A DNA stretch of 64,000 nt from NCBI GenBank assembly GCA_902363735.1, contig CABJBA010000012.1:103906-167905 (forward strand), given 5' to 3'. The stretch's first letter is position 1. Each line of letters begins with the position of its first letter. A program made the translations under genes and the position numbers. Source of the DNA: Clostridiaceae bacterium (lineage in GTDB: Bacteria > Bacillota > Clostridia > Lachnospirales > Lachnospiraceae). This document shows positions 53,264 to 62,633 of the stretch, piece after piece. The notes under the pieces are model-generated. The model saw nothing but the letters and a program-made list of their open reading frames with translations. It searched no databases and was not told where the DNA came from.

Positions 53264-55873
53264 TTAAAAAGACAGCTTTAATGTTAATGTATCATATGGC
53301 AAAATGATAAAATCCTGTTCTTCACAAATCTCTTCAATATCATTTACCTTTTCTACTGCTCTGAAACGGCTGAAATCATAATCCGTCAGATTAATTTTCC
53401 TGCCGGTAGGATTCTTAATTCTCAATAATACAGCATCAGAATAAAGAGATGGTGAAATGCTGCTAAACAGATAGCTGTCCTTTATCTCCAGCAGTGAAAA
53501 TTGCTGCTCTGAACTTCTCACCAGTTCTCTTGGCTGGATTTTGTTGTCCAGACGGAAGATAAACTTATTCAGAGTCTGGCTCTGATAGCTGATATGCTCC
53601 AGGCTGTATTCTTCCCAGGTTTTTGCTGTCTGGTATTCATCAAAGCATCCGCTTCCTGCCTGAAGTGACCATTCAAATTCCAGTTCACCGATTAATTCCG
53701 CCATTGGCGTTTCAATCATTTCATGTCCCTGTCTTGTTGTATCACCGGAAGCCCTTCCTGGCCGGTAGATAAGGTTTTCTTTACCAAGCTGCCCAGTACT
53801 TGAGAAAAGGGTCAGATACAGACTATTATCGATCATCTGATATTCTTTCATTCCTTTGGCAAATGCGGTGAGATAATATCCGCCCCCTTCTACAGAGACA
53901 GAGCTTTCATATGGCTCAATATCAATTGGCATCTCCACATAATGCGTCTGCCAATCAGCCGGAAGTTCTTTCAGAACAGGCCTTTTTATATAACCAAAGG
54001 GCAGCGAAGCAATTGTTTCCTGAGCCAGGATATCTGTGTTGATTTTTGCCCGCAACCGGTGACTGTATATCTGGTTATTCACTTTGCAATGCACATCAAG
54101 GCGGTTAACATCCTGTAAAAGGGACAATTTCAATTCAATTTCAAGTGCCCCTTTCTCACCATTCTGATTCAGCCGTTCCGACAGCCTGGCGGGAAGCTGG
54201 AAATGTCCTTTTAAAACCATCTGCTGCATGACCGGTGTTTTCAGAACCTGATCCAGATCAAGGGATAATAAGACCGGCTGGTCTCCCTCCAGCGGTGAAA
54301 AGTCATAGGTGTCGCCATCATTTCCACAGTCTTCAAAGGTAATAAAGTTTTTCATCTGTTTACCAAAAGAAGTCACTAACTCAATCTGATGATGATGATA
54401 TGTGACTGTATAAAATTCATTAGCAATGCTTCTGCTGTCTGTCAGCTGAAGTTCATTTTCCTGATAGTCAATGTTTTCTTCAAAAGTAACCACCTGGTAG
54501 CCCATTGCCGGTAAACTCATTTTGCACAATAACGTAAGCTTGTAATATGCCGGTTCCGTGATATAACGTTCTCCCTGAGCATCAACAATCCGTACATGAT
54601 TCCGGGGAGGATAATATTTTGTTTCCAGAATCATGGCATCCTCATGTCCAATCAGTCTGATCTTTTTAGAAGAAGCTACAACCTGTATCTTTTTATACCC
54701 GGTATAAGCATATGGCAGTGTATTAAATACCAGAATTTCATTACCTTTTAAAGCAACCTGTTCGGACAAGCGCTTTGTAATGACATTTTCTATTCCATCG
54801 GCAATTTCTTCAGCTTCTTTCATACGATGGAAGATATCGACTGCAACATTATCTGATACACATCCACCCATGCCATCATGAGCGTGGGTTTCCAGCATCT
54901 TTTTCCAGGCTTTGTTCAACAGCTTTTCACTGACGGTAATCTGGTTTGCTCTGGCAATTGCCATTAACGGTTCGACCCGGTTAAGAAGCTTTTGTTCCAG
55001 AATAAAATTAATCCTTTTTACATCATACCGGACAGAACCAATGGTTTTATGCACTCTTGAAAGACAAGGTTCTCTGAATTCGCCTTCATATACTTCATAT
55101 TGGTCTTGCTTCCTGAGATAGTCCATAAATTGTTCATAAGAGCTGATGACATAGGAATCTGCTGTTTTTTCACTGATTGATTCCAGTTTTTCCGGCAAAT
55201 CAGGAACAATGTCCAGCTGGTCTTCTCCGATGGGAACCAAAATTTCATTCTGCCCGCTTTTTGTCTTTATCAATTCTGTAATTGGCCGTAATTTATTATT
55301 AATATAGACTTCACTGTCTTCTAAAAATGCAGCTGCTCCATATCCTTTTACCAGATTGACGGCCATTACCTCCTTGCCGGACAAACCTTTCCAGATAAAA
55401 TACGGGGAACGGACATGGTTTTCAAAATTAATGCCCCGAAAGAAAATGGCACTGTCAATTCCACAGTTCTTTAATATAGTAGGTAATTGGGCATTAAAGC
55501 CAAAGGTATCGGGCAGATAGCCAATATTCATATAGCCGCCGTACTTTTTACAATCTCTGATCCCCAGAATCAGATTCCGGACCATGGATTCACCGCTGAC
55601 AAAGAACGTATCCGTCTGGGTATACCAGGGGCCGATTGACAATCGCCCCTGACCCACAAATTTTCTGATTTGGTCTGCCCGCTCCGGACGTATCTCAAGA
55701 TATTCTTCAATAATGGAAGACTGTCCGTCCAGACAAAACATTGCCCGTGGATTCTTCTCCAGCTCATCCAGTACCTCAGTAAAGCAATTATCACTCAGCA
55801 CTAAGGCATCGGCAGTCGTAAAATACCATTCTCTGTCCCAATGTGTATGATTTACAATATGAACCTTTGCCAT
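53264..55873 (-). CDS. GH38 alpha-mannosidase (MngB-like)
   Basis: 869 residues from ATG 55873 (MAKVHIVNHTHWDREWYFTT), AGGAG 7 bases upstream; the frame to 55903 would overlap the PTS gene. Zinc-binding HTHWD at residues 9-13 and the nucleophile Asp122 in GYLPDTFGFNAQLPTIL are intact, as is ETHAHDGMGGCVSD near residue 340. The C-terminal half is beta-sandwich. It hydrolyses alpha-mannosides in the cytoplasm. The adjacent fructose-type PTS recalls E. coli mngAB, where mannosylglycerate enters phosphorylated and is cleaved by MngB, so a phosphorylated mannoside is the likely substrate. Confidence 0.92.
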   Translation of the reverse strand: MAKVHIVNHTHWDREWYFTTADALVLSDNCFTEVLDELEKNPRAMFCLDGQSSIIEEYLEIRPERADQIRKFVGQGRLSIGPWYTQTDTFFVSGESMVRNLILGIRDCKKYGGYMNIGYLPDTFGFNAQLPTILKNCGIDSAIFFRGINFENHVRSPYFIWKGLSGKEVMAVNLVKGYGAAAFLEDSEVYINNKLRPITELIKTKSGQNEILVPIGEDQLDIVPDLPEKLESISEKTADSYVISSYEQFMDYLRKQDQYEVYEGEFREPCLSRVHKTIGSVRYDVKRINFILEQKLLNRVEPLMAIARANQITVSEKLLNKAWKKMLETHAHDGMGGCVSDNVAVDIFHRMKEAEEIADGIENVITKRLSEQVALKGNEILVFNTLPYAYTGYKKIQVVASSKKIRLIGHEDAMILETKYYPPRNHVRIVDAQGERYITEPAYYKLTLLCKMSLPAMGYQVVTFEENIDYQENELQLTDSRSIANEFYTVTYHHHQIELVTSFGKQMKNFITFEDCGNDGDTYDFSPLEGDQPVLLSLDLDQVLKTPVMQQMVLKGHFQLPARLSERLNQNGEKGALEIELKLSLLQDVNRLDVHCKVNNQIYSHRLRAKINTDILAQETIASLPFGYIKRPVLKELPADWQTHYVEMPIDIEPYESSVSVEGGGYYLTAFAKGMKEYQMIDNSLYLTLFSSTGQLGKENLIYRPGRASGDTTRQGHEMIETPMAELIGELEFEWSLQAGSGCFDEYQTAKTWEEYSLEHISYQSQTLNKFIFRLDNKIQPRELVRSSEQQFSLLEIKDSYLFSSISPSLYSDAVLLRIKNPTGRKINLTDYDFSRFRAVEKVNDIEEICEEQDFIILPYDTLTLKLSF

Positions 55874-55886
55874 TTGTATTCTCCTC

Positions 55887-57137
55887 TTAATTATTTGTAT
55901 CAACCACTAAAGTGCCTTTTTTAATCTCATTATTTCGCAGGAAAATTACCAGCAGTGCCGTAACGACAGCTCCTAAAAGAATTCCGAAGGCATAGGCCGG
56001 AAACCTGGTGATTAAAGGCCATACCCATACTGCCGACTCCGGAAACCACTGCTTTGCACCAAGCAGCACAGCTGTCGTAGATCCCACAACAGCACCAATC
56101 ATATAAGAAGGAATGGCAATCTTAGGACGTTCCAAAGCGAACGGGATTGCCCCTTCTGAGATTCCCATAAATGCCAGAAAGATGGCTGTTTTTCCCTGTG
56201 GATAAAACTGCTTATCAAAGACTCTCTTACCAACCACATATTTATCAATAATTGTTGCCAGCCCAAGACCAATGGAAGGAATAACAATTGCAATGCAGCG
56301 GGCAGTAATAGGAAGCAGACGATCTGTCGTAAGCGGCAGAGCAACAAATCCGGCCGCTTTATTAATTGGGCCGCCAAGGTCAATGGCTGTTGCCATAGAC
56401 AGAACAACTGCATAAACTACCTCACCGGATTTACCAGCCGAAGTTAACACTTCACGCATCAGCTGATTAATAAAACCACCCAGAGGAGTAATGAAATATC
56501 TCATACAAAGCATAACAAATAAAGCTCCGATTACCGGGATTAAGAAAGTTGTTTTAAACGCCAGCCAGTTCTGTGACATCTTAATATTCTGATTCAGCCA
56601 TTTAATCAGATAACCAGCGGCAAATGCAATCAGTAAAGCACCGATAAAACCAGATGCCACTGGAGCTTCAGCCGTCCATGTACCATCAACCAGGCTAAGC
56701 AGTGCTGTTGGCTTGGTTGCAATCAAACCTCCGATAAAACCGGCGGGAAAAGCCAGTTTTCCGGCTATTGAATTGGCTGTAAATGCGGCAAACATGGGAA
56801 TTGCAAAACCAAACAAGGTGCCGCCGAAGCTTTCGGCCAGATAAGCGGCTTTTAACATACTTAAATTAAAACCGGCAAACTGTCCGGAATTAATTGCATC
56901 CAGTACACCCATTGATGGGTCCACGTTCAGGAACACATAGAGAACCAGCTGCGAAAACGCAAGAATCAAACCGCCCATAATCAAAAACGGAATCATATTA
57001 GAGATACCTGTCATCATGTGCTTTTGCAGTTCTTTCCAGATGCTGCCCTTATTCCCTGTCGATGAGCTCTGCTGTTTAGGTGCCGGAGTTTTGCTCTCTG
57101 AATTTGTTGTAATTGCTTCTCTTTTCTTGATAGCCAT
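55887..57137 (-). CDS. PTS fructose-family EIIC permease
   Basis: 416 residues. A 35-residue polar N-terminus (Ser/Thr/Gln-rich) precedes about nine helices. HMMTGISNMIPFLIMGGLIL, AIDLGGPINKAAG and MGISEGAIPFALERP are EIIC-Fru hallmarks, the last containing the conserved Glu. It carries the mannoside across the membrane while EIIB phosphorylates it. Separate A, B and C genes here contrast with the fused MngA of enterobacteria. AGGAGG precedes the ATG. Confidence 0.92.
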   Translation of the reverse strand: MAIKKREAITTNSESKTPAPKQQSSSTGNKGSIWKELQKHMMTGISNMIPFLIMGGLILAFSQLVLYVFLNVDPSMGVLDAINSGQFAGFNLSMLKAAYLAESFGGTLFGFAIPMFAAFTANSIAGKLAFPAGFIGGLIATKPTALLSLVDGTWTAEAPVASGFIGALLIAFAAGYLIKWLNQNIKMSQNWLAFKTTFLIPVIGALFVMLCMRYFITPLGGFINQLMREVLTSAGKSGEVVYAVVLSMATAIDLGGPINKAAGFVALPLTTDRLLPITARCIAIVIPSIGLGLATIIDKYVVGKRVFDKQFYPQGKTAIFLAFMGISEGAIPFALERPKIAIPSYMIGAVVGSTTAVLLGAKQWFPESAVWVWPLITRFPAYAFGILLGAVVTALLVIFLRNNEIKKGTLVVDTNN

Positions 57138-57181
57138 ATTATTTCCTCCTGTCTTTTTACCTGTCTGTAGTTACTCTGTAC

Positions 57182-57493
57182 CTAAACCATACCTTCAATC
57201 TCTTTAATAATCCCTTTTGCATCTTTAATTACGTCCTGAAGCTCAACCTCAAATATCTCATAAGCATCAAAACGTTCATTATTAATGGGTGTAACGGCAA
57301 TTGCCTGAATAATGATATCAGCATCGGCAATATCCTGGTCTGATAGTTCATTCTGCAGTCCGTCTGCCCCCTGAGTTTCTATTTTCACCTCATATCCCAG
57401 TTCCTTAGCTGCATCCTCAAGAGCCTGAGCAGCCATAAAGGTGTGTGCCAATCCCATTGGGCAGGCACATACTGCTACTAATTTTTTACTCAT
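57182..57493 (-). CDS. PTS fructose-family EIIB
   Basis: 103 residues. The phosphoacceptor Cys11 is in VCACPMGLAHTFMAA, then VKIETQGADG. It passes phosphate from EIIA to the sugar in EIIC. 13 bp after the EIIA gene; AGGAGG precedes the ATG. Confidence 0.93.
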   Translation of the reverse strand: MSKKLVAVCACPMGLAHTFMAAQALEDAAKELGYEVKIETQGADGLQNELSDQDIADADIIIQAIAVTPINNERFDAYEIFEVELQDVIKDAKGIIKEIEGMV

Positions 57494-57506
57494 TTCTTTG
57501 TCCTCC

Positions 57507-57956
57507 TTATATATTTAATTCATTAAATAATTCCATGATTTCATCTGCTGTCCCGGCCTGGAACAAATTCTTTTTAAACTCTTCATTGACCAGCTTTCTG
57601 GTTACTGTACTCAAAATCTGAAGATGAACATTATCTGGATTTTCTTTTGGTACCAGCAGGGCAATGGCTAAATAAACCGGACCATCATCAAATGATTCCC
57701 AGGTGACCGGAACCTCACTTTTAAAAATCAGGACAGATACTTCACGAACGGAATCGGTTTTGGCATGAGGTACTGCGATTCCTTCACCAATTCCGGTCGG
57801 TCCCATGGCTTCCCGTTCCATAAAGCCGTCATACACTTCTTTTGCATTGCCGGATATTCCAAGGGCCACCGACTGCCGGGCCAAAAACTGGATGATATCC
57901 TTTTTTTCTTTCAGTTCATTACTAATAAATATATGACTGCTTGACAATACTCCCAT
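57507..57956 (-). CDS. PTS fructose/nitrogen-family EIIA
   Basis: 149 residues. The active His64 lies in GEGIAVPHAKTDSV, preceded by REAMGPTGIG. It receives phosphate from HPr. It lies between the regulator and EIIB genes, 15 bp after the regulator; AGGAGG precedes the ATG. Confidence 0.92.
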   Translation of the reverse strand: MGVLSSSHIFISNELKEKKDIIQFLARQSVALGISGNAKEVYDGFMEREAMGPTGIGEGIAVPHAKTDSVREVSVLIFKSEVPVTWESFDDGPVYLAIALLVPKENPDNVHLQILSTVTRKLVNEEFKKNLFQAGTADEIMELFNELNI

Positions 57957-57971
57957 AGAATTCTCCTCCTT

Positions 57972-59858
57972 CTAAAATAATTTTCGAAAAGAATCAAAGC
58001 TTTTATCTGTGATCATATGATTCACATTGGATACATCTTTGATTACCCGATATAAATAACGAAAAATATTGTTTTTTTCTGCATCCTGCTTATTTATGCC
58101 TGCCATAAAGATAATCTGAACCTTCTCTTTATCCCAGAGCACCGGTTTTTCTAAAATTCCTATTCCAATTACCGACTGCATGCTATTATCAATAATCGCA
58201 TGGGGAATGGCAACCAAATTGCCGATATCTGTTGAAGAGATCGTTTCACGTTCATAGATTAGGCTGATGGTATCAGGCTGAAAAAACTTCAGCGACACCA
58301 TTCTCTCCGCCATTTCAGTAAGAGCATTCTCTTTTGTTGAAGCATTCAGGCAGAAATATGCCCGGGGATTAAAGTACCGAAGCAAAATATTCTCTTCCGG
58401 TTCTTCAATTACTTTCTTAATCTCACTGAATGAATCGTTATCCAAAACCTGCTTGATAACAACCAATGGTTTTTTGAGACGGCTCTGATCTATAGAAACT
58501 GTGGAAATAATCAAATCAATTTCCTGGTTCATGGCAACCTCCAGATAGTACAAAGGATAGACCCCAACCACTTCAAGCTGGGGAAAGCGCTCCCGAACCT
58601 GTTCCTTGATCAGCTGGGAGGTTGCCATACCGTAATTGCACAGAATAATTACCCTTTTCACCTTTTGATTGGTGTGGCTGCTTAAAGCAAAATACAAAGC
58701 AAGATATCCTAATTCATCTTCCGGAATCTTAATCTTAAAATAATCTTCGATCATACCGGCAAAGGTAATTGCATAATTCATTTCCAGAATATAATTTGCT
58801 TTTATATCATGCATTAAACCATTTTTAATATAGTGTTTATGATTAATCCGGTTCAGCATCAGGCTTAAATGCAGAACCAATGATTCCCGGACTGTTTTCT
58901 GAATCACCAGGTTAGTATAGATCTGCTGCATCTGTTCCAAGAACTGATTAACCAGTTCCCTGATATCCTCCTGTGCCCAAAATTCTTCCTTATCAATCCG
59001 GTGATTGAGTATATCAAAATAAATAGACAGGTAAGATACTTCTGACAAAGGTATTGAAACTCCACATTTTACCGAAACCTTTTCCATCAGCAGACGAATC
59101 AGATTGTTTTCCTCTACTGCTTCTTCCTTATTAAGTAAGCGGTTTTGGCGGCATCTGGATACAATCACTGTGGTCCGCATGATCAAATCAGAAACATCAT
59201 CATCAGCAATAATAATTTTATGTCTCTGCAAAAATGTGATAATTGTTCTTTTAATTGATGCAAAATCACCGGTACTGATGTTTTTGAGAAAACAACTGAT
59301 TTCCTGATAATAATTTTGGGTAAATCCACAATTAATCATTAAATTACGTATATTTGTTTCCGACCCGGTAATCGAAAGGCCATAGTGAGGCTTTGCCTTC
59401 AGTTTTAATTGATAAGACATTAAATAGATTTTGACTTCTGATATTAATTTGTTCAGAGCTGAAACAGAATAAAATAATGCCTGACTGATTTCTTCAACTG
59501 TAATGTATTCTACCGAAAGTAAATAGACCGTAATATCTTTAATTCTCCGGTCATAGTCAACAGCAGACAAACCAGTCAACAGCTCCTTAACCGCCACAAT
59601 ATCCCCTTGCATCACAAAACCATACCCACGCATTGATACAATTTCAGCATTATATTGTTCCAGACAAGGGTTAATCAGCTCAATGTAACGTCGTACTGTT
59701 CTGGCTGAGAGTCCAAGCCTGTCGGAAATCTGCTCACTGCTCATAACCTCTTTACTTTGCACCAAAACATCAAGTAGTTCACATTGTTTTTTTGTAAATA
59801 TCTTACTCACCGCCCGTTTCTGTAATTGCTGCTTTCCTACACTCTGCACCAGACTCAA
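57972..59858 (-). CDS. PRD-containing BglG/MtlR-type transcriptional regulator of the mannoside PTS
   Basis: 628 residues as listed, beginning at TTG 59858; GTG 59810 (MSKIFTKKQCELL) is an alternative, and neither has a strong ribosome site. Domains in order: N-terminal helix-turn-helix (SSEQISDRLGLSARTVRRYI), a second HTH/Mga-like part, two PRDs (about residues 190-290 and 300-410), an EIIB-Gat-like domain with CNYGMATSQLI, and a C-terminal EIIA-like domain with the His in LVAIPHAIID. Phosphorylation by HPr and the PTS enzymes should set its activity. It is the first gene of the operon it likely activates. Confidence 0.88.
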   Translation of the reverse strand: MSLVQSVGKQQLQKRAVSKIFTKKQCELLDVLVQSKEVMSSEQISDRLGLSARTVRRYIELINPCLEQYNAEIVSMRGYGFVMQGDIVAVKELLTGLSAVDYDRRIKDITVYLLSVEYITVEEISQALFYSVSALNKLISEVKIYLMSYQLKLKAKPHYGLSITGSETNIRNLMINCGFTQNYYQEISCFLKNISTGDFASIKRTIITFLQRHKIIIADDDVSDLIMRTTVIVSRCRQNRLLNKEEAVEENNLIRLLMEKVSVKCGVSIPLSEVSYLSIYFDILNHRIDKEEFWAQEDIRELVNQFLEQMQQIYTNLVIQKTVRESLVLHLSLMLNRINHKHYIKNGLMHDIKANYILEMNYAITFAGMIEDYFKIKIPEDELGYLALYFALSSHTNQKVKRVIILCNYGMATSQLIKEQVRERFPQLEVVGVYPLYYLEVAMNQEIDLIISTVSIDQSRLKKPLVVIKQVLDNDSFSEIKKVIEEPEENILLRYFNPRAYFCLNASTKENALTEMAERMVSLKFFQPDTISLIYERETISSTDIGNLVAIPHAIIDNSMQSVIGIGILEKPVLWDKEKVQIIFMAGINKQDAEKNNIFRYLYRVIKDVSNVNHMITDKSFDSFRKLF

Positions 59859-60170
59859 TTAAGTAATCAACCATTGTTTATTTTGCCTATACACTGCTTT
59901 TATGATAACCTGATTTCGGCATCATTTCCTTTCATAAAATGTCTCTTGCAAAGGACTTTTACAGGATTACCCCATTTTCTTCTTTTATTCCGCTATGAAA
60001 AAGAGGGAAACGAATATTCTGAATAAACAAGAACACAGCAATGATAGGGAGGGACTATATGCCCGGCATCTGACCTTTCCTGTTGATACCTGAGCATTAT
60101 AGTCCCTCTCTTTGCGAAACTGCTTCCATTACTGAAAACAGAAAATTCTTTTACAAACAAAATTCCTCGA
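59859..60170. other. Intergenic region with a long hairpin
   Basis: 312 bp between the PRD regulator and the ECF gene. GAGGGACTATATGC (60049-60062) pairs with GCATTATAGTCCCTC (60094-60108) with one bulged base. The loop includes TTGATACCTG, a decamer that also forms an arm of a palindrome at 61.2 kb. No T run follows on the minus strand, so a structured leader or regulatory element is possible; no gene seen. Confidence 0.45.
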
Positions 60171-60659
60171 TTAATTCAGATTGATTTGTTTTTGTAAAAT
60201 TTGAAACATTGGTTTAAATAGGACGAGCACCATAATAAAATTACTGATTCCATGAACAATGTCATGAGGTACTCCTGCTATCCACCATGTGATTCCGGTT
60301 TCGATTCCACCAATCAGAAAATAGGGAATCGAACATAATGCACCAAATGACAATCCAAAAAATGAAGCCATCAAAGCCCAGACAATGATATTTTTATTAT
60401 TCCTAAAGAACCGTACCCCAAAATATAAAAGAGTCCAGACGTACAGATACATAAACCACCAGATTCCAAAACCGTAAATAATACCCTCCAAAGCTGCAAA
60501 AATATATATAATATAAAGTGTTTTCTTTCCTAAAAGTAAGGAATACAACATAATAGAGAGAGTTACCAGTTCAATGTTGGGGAGAAAATTTAAGGCAATT
60601 TGTAAAATCAGTAACAGGGTAGACAAAAGTGAGATTTCGGCCATATCCTTAATTCTCAT
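60171..60659 (-). CDS. ECF transporter S component-like membrane protein
   Basis: 162 residues, about five to six helices: LLSTLLLILQIALNFLP, LVTLSIMLYSLLLG, WWFMYLYVWTLLYFG, SFGALCSIPYFLIGG and a last helix before FKPMFQIL. PHDIVHGISNFIMVLVLF near the C-terminus fits ECF S components, which bind vitamins for uptake with a shared EcfA/A'/T module. AGGAG lies before the ATG, which is nested in the end of the DUF4430 gene (11-base overlap). The cargo is unknown; association with DUF4430 has been linked with cobamide-type transport. Confidence 0.75.
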   Translation of the reverse strand: MRIKDMAEISLLSTLLLILQIALNFLPNIELVTLSIMLYSLLLGKKTLYIIYIFAALEGIIYGFGIWWFMYLYVWTLLYFGVRFFRNNKNIIVWALMASFFGLSFGALCSIPYFLIGGIETGITWWIAGVPHDIVHGISNFIMVLVLFKPMFQILQKQINLN

Positions 60660-61065
60660 TCCAGTCTCCTGTTATATAGATCATCTCAAATGAATCTCCA
60701 TTATAAACCGGCTGTTGAGATATCCCATAATTACAATATTGACCATTGACATAAAATGCCCAATAATCACCCTTAAGTACTGTCTCACCATTTATGGTAT
60801 CAATCATTAGCCCATAACTCCCTGTCTCGCCTGAATACTCTAAATCCTCTGCCTGCGCCATAACTTGTTCCAGATATTGGGCATTGGTGCAGATCGAATA
60901 TTCTTTTTTTTCCTTATCTTTTGAAATAACGGTAATTGTTATATTTTTTTTATCCGGGTTCACTTTTGGTTTAAAGCTCTGATAGCATACTGCCATTGCT
61001 GTCATTAGTAAAAGTAAAATAATCACAGCAAAAATCACTTGATATTTTGACTTGATTTTTTTCAT
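60649..61065 (-). CDS. Membrane-anchored DUF4430 (transcobalamin-like) protein
   Basis: 138 residues. An N-terminal uncleaved anchor (VIFAVIILLLLMTAMAVCY) is followed by a surface DUF4430 domain: KKNITITVISKDKEKKEYSIC, AEDLEYSGETGSYGLMIDTI, YWAFYVNGQYCNYGISQQPV and EMIYITGD. This fold occurs at the C-terminus of transcobalamin. It may present a ligand to the S component encoded next. AAAGGAAAG precedes the ATG. Confidence 0.8.
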   Translation of the reverse strand: MKKIKSKYQVIFAVIILLLLMTAMAVCYQSFKPKVNPDKKNITITVISKDKEKKEYSICTNAQYLEQVMAQAEDLEYSGETGSYGLMIDTINGETVLKGDYWAFYVNGQYCNYGISQQPVYNGDSFEMIYITGDWNEN

Positions 61066-61552
61066 AATCTCTTTCCTTTTATATTATTCTGGCTTTCAGC
61101 ATTTACTCATTATAACATACAATTGAGCCAATTATCTTAAAATGATCAGAAAGAGTATGGGTTCTGGCTTTTAAAGGATTGCGATATTATAAACACGCTT
61201 GATACCTGCACCCACTTCAGGTATCAAGGTTTGAAGATCAACAAGCTAAAAGACAATGTAGGATCCGGCAGATACCCATGAACACCGCATTTCACAAAAT
61301 CAGATTAAATTATCTGCTTCAATAGTTAATCTTGTGTCATCACATATAAAAACTTATTTTGAACTATTTTTCCCTTTTAATTCCTAACTTTATTTTAAGA
61401 AGTTGAGGAATAATACAAATGTAATTCGTTTTAGCCTTGATTGAAATCCAGCAATATTTAACACTGAAAATCAGATTTGTTTCCTTAAATTAATTGACAT
61501 TATATCTCAATACATGATATAATTAGAAAACAATCAGATAAGGAGGTGACTT
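61066..61552. other. Intergenic region with an 11-bp palindrome
   Basis: 487 bp between divergent genes. A perfect hairpin CTTGATACCTG (61198-61208), 9-base loop, CAGGTATCAAG (61218-61228). I looked for a cobalamin riboswitch upstream of the DUF4430 gene and did not see one. The right end holds the glsB-type promoter. Confidence 0.5.
61494..61523 (+). promoter_or_regulatory. Promoter of the GlsB-type gene
   Basis: TTGACA (61494-61499), an 18-bp spacer and TATAAT (61518-61523). Confidence 0.75.
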
Positions 61553-61801
61553 ATGGGAATAATAGGCTGGATAATCATTGGTGCTTTAGCTGGTTGGCTC
61601 GCAAGCATAGTTACTGGTAATGACAGAAAGATGGGTGGATTCTCAAATATTGCTGTAGGTATTATTGGAGGTTTTATCGGAGGATTCATCATGAATTTGT
61701 TAGGCGGAGCAGGCGTTACCGGCTTTAATCTTTGGAGTCTTTTGGTTTCCTTTATGGGTTCCTTAATCTTCTTGTGGATATTTAATAAGATTCGCAAATA
61801 A
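61553..61801 (+). CDS. GlsB/YeaQ/YmgE-family stress membrane protein
   Basis: 82 residues, three hydrophobic helices. GIIGWIIIGALAGWLASIVTG and IAVGIIGGFIGGFIMNLLGG are the Gly-rich family pattern (transglycosylase-associated proteins). Thought to help in envelope stress. AAGGAGG precedes the ATG. A CsbD-type gene follows on the same strand. Confidence 0.9.
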   Translation: MGIIGWIIIGALAGWLASIVTGNDRKMGGFSNIAVGIIGGFIGGFIMNLLGGAGVTGFNLWSLLVSFMGSLIFLWIFNKIRK

Positions 61802-61935
61802 AATTCACAAAGGCTAATTTATTGGCTCTGAAGAATTTAAATGACTGAATGTGTTGTTACTATAAACGTATTTATGTTTAAAAATAATTGTATGTAAGTT
61901 AAGGTATTAATTCGATAAAAAAGGAGGTATTATTT

Positions 61936-62178
61936 ATGAAGGACTCTATTAAAAGCAAAGCGGATAAGGTTGTAGGAACCGTAAAGGAAAATCTCGGAAA
62001 AGTGATGGAATCTGAGCAGCTGGAGTTGGACGGTAAATTACAAAAGCTTTCCGGCGAAGCCAGGGAAAAAGCAAAAGAGACTAAGGAAAAGGCCGAACAC
62101 CTCGGTGAAAATATTAAAGAATCAATTGCTGAGAAAGCAAATGATCTCATTGATTCGATGCAAAAAAACAAAAAATAG
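61936..62178 (+). CDS. CsbD-family stress protein
   Basis: 80 residues, Lys/Glu-rich, wholly helical and soluble. SIKSKADKVVGTVKENLGKV is the CsbD signature, followed by a heptad-like charged stretch (EAREKAKETKEKAEHLGE). Homologues are general-stress proteins of unclear mechanism. AAGGAGG lies before the ATG. Pairing with the GlsB-type gene suggests joint stress induction. Confidence 0.87.
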   Translation: MKDSIKSKADKVVGTVKENLGKVMESEQLELDGKLQKLSGEAREKAKETKEKAEHLGENIKESIAEKANDLIDSMQKNKK

Positions 62179-62633
62179 ATGCTGATCTGATACTTGCGTT
62201 TCACTTTATCTTTTGTACTAAATTTTAATAACAAAAGACCAACTATTGACGTTAATGTAACTTCTGTAAGAAAGAGAAAATCTAACTTATGGGAAGTCAG
62301 TACACAAATAGTTGGTCTTTTATATTCTGATCAGCACGTAAATCTTTAATAGTATATTGAAATTTTATTAAAAACAAGAAAGAAATCTGTAATCTACACA
62401 TTTCCACTTTTGGTACAGATCATGTTATGGGTACCAAAGCTGGGGTATTAATTTTTCCTGGATCAACATATACTATAAACCAATCTAAAAGCAGGGTTTG
62501 TACATATAATATCCAGCCCTCACTACTCTATGCTATCTCCCCAATGCGGACAACATGAATCAGGGTTTGTATCAAAAAAAAATATTTCGAATATTATTAT
62601 ATTACATTAAATATATTAGAGGCGCAATATTCT
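62179..62633. other. Intergenic region with a long inverted repeat
   Basis: 455 bp. The outstanding element is a 15-bp perfect inverted repeat at 62233-62247 and 62307-62321, listed separately. The remainder is AT-rich with no gene visible. Confidence 0.5.
62233..62321 (+). repeat. 89-bp element bounded by 15-bp perfect inverted repeats
   Basis: AAAAGACCAACTATT (62233-62247) and AATAGTTGGTCTTTT (62307-62321) with a 59-base interior that can pair further (ACTTC with GAAGT). It could be an extended hairpin RNA/terminator or a small MITE-like remnant. No flanking target duplication is obvious. Confidence 0.6.

Noticed and set aside
61066..61552. Cobalamin riboswitch upstream of the DUF4430 gene
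   Set aside because: I looked for the conserved B12-box type sequence and saw none; only an 11-bp palindrome is present.
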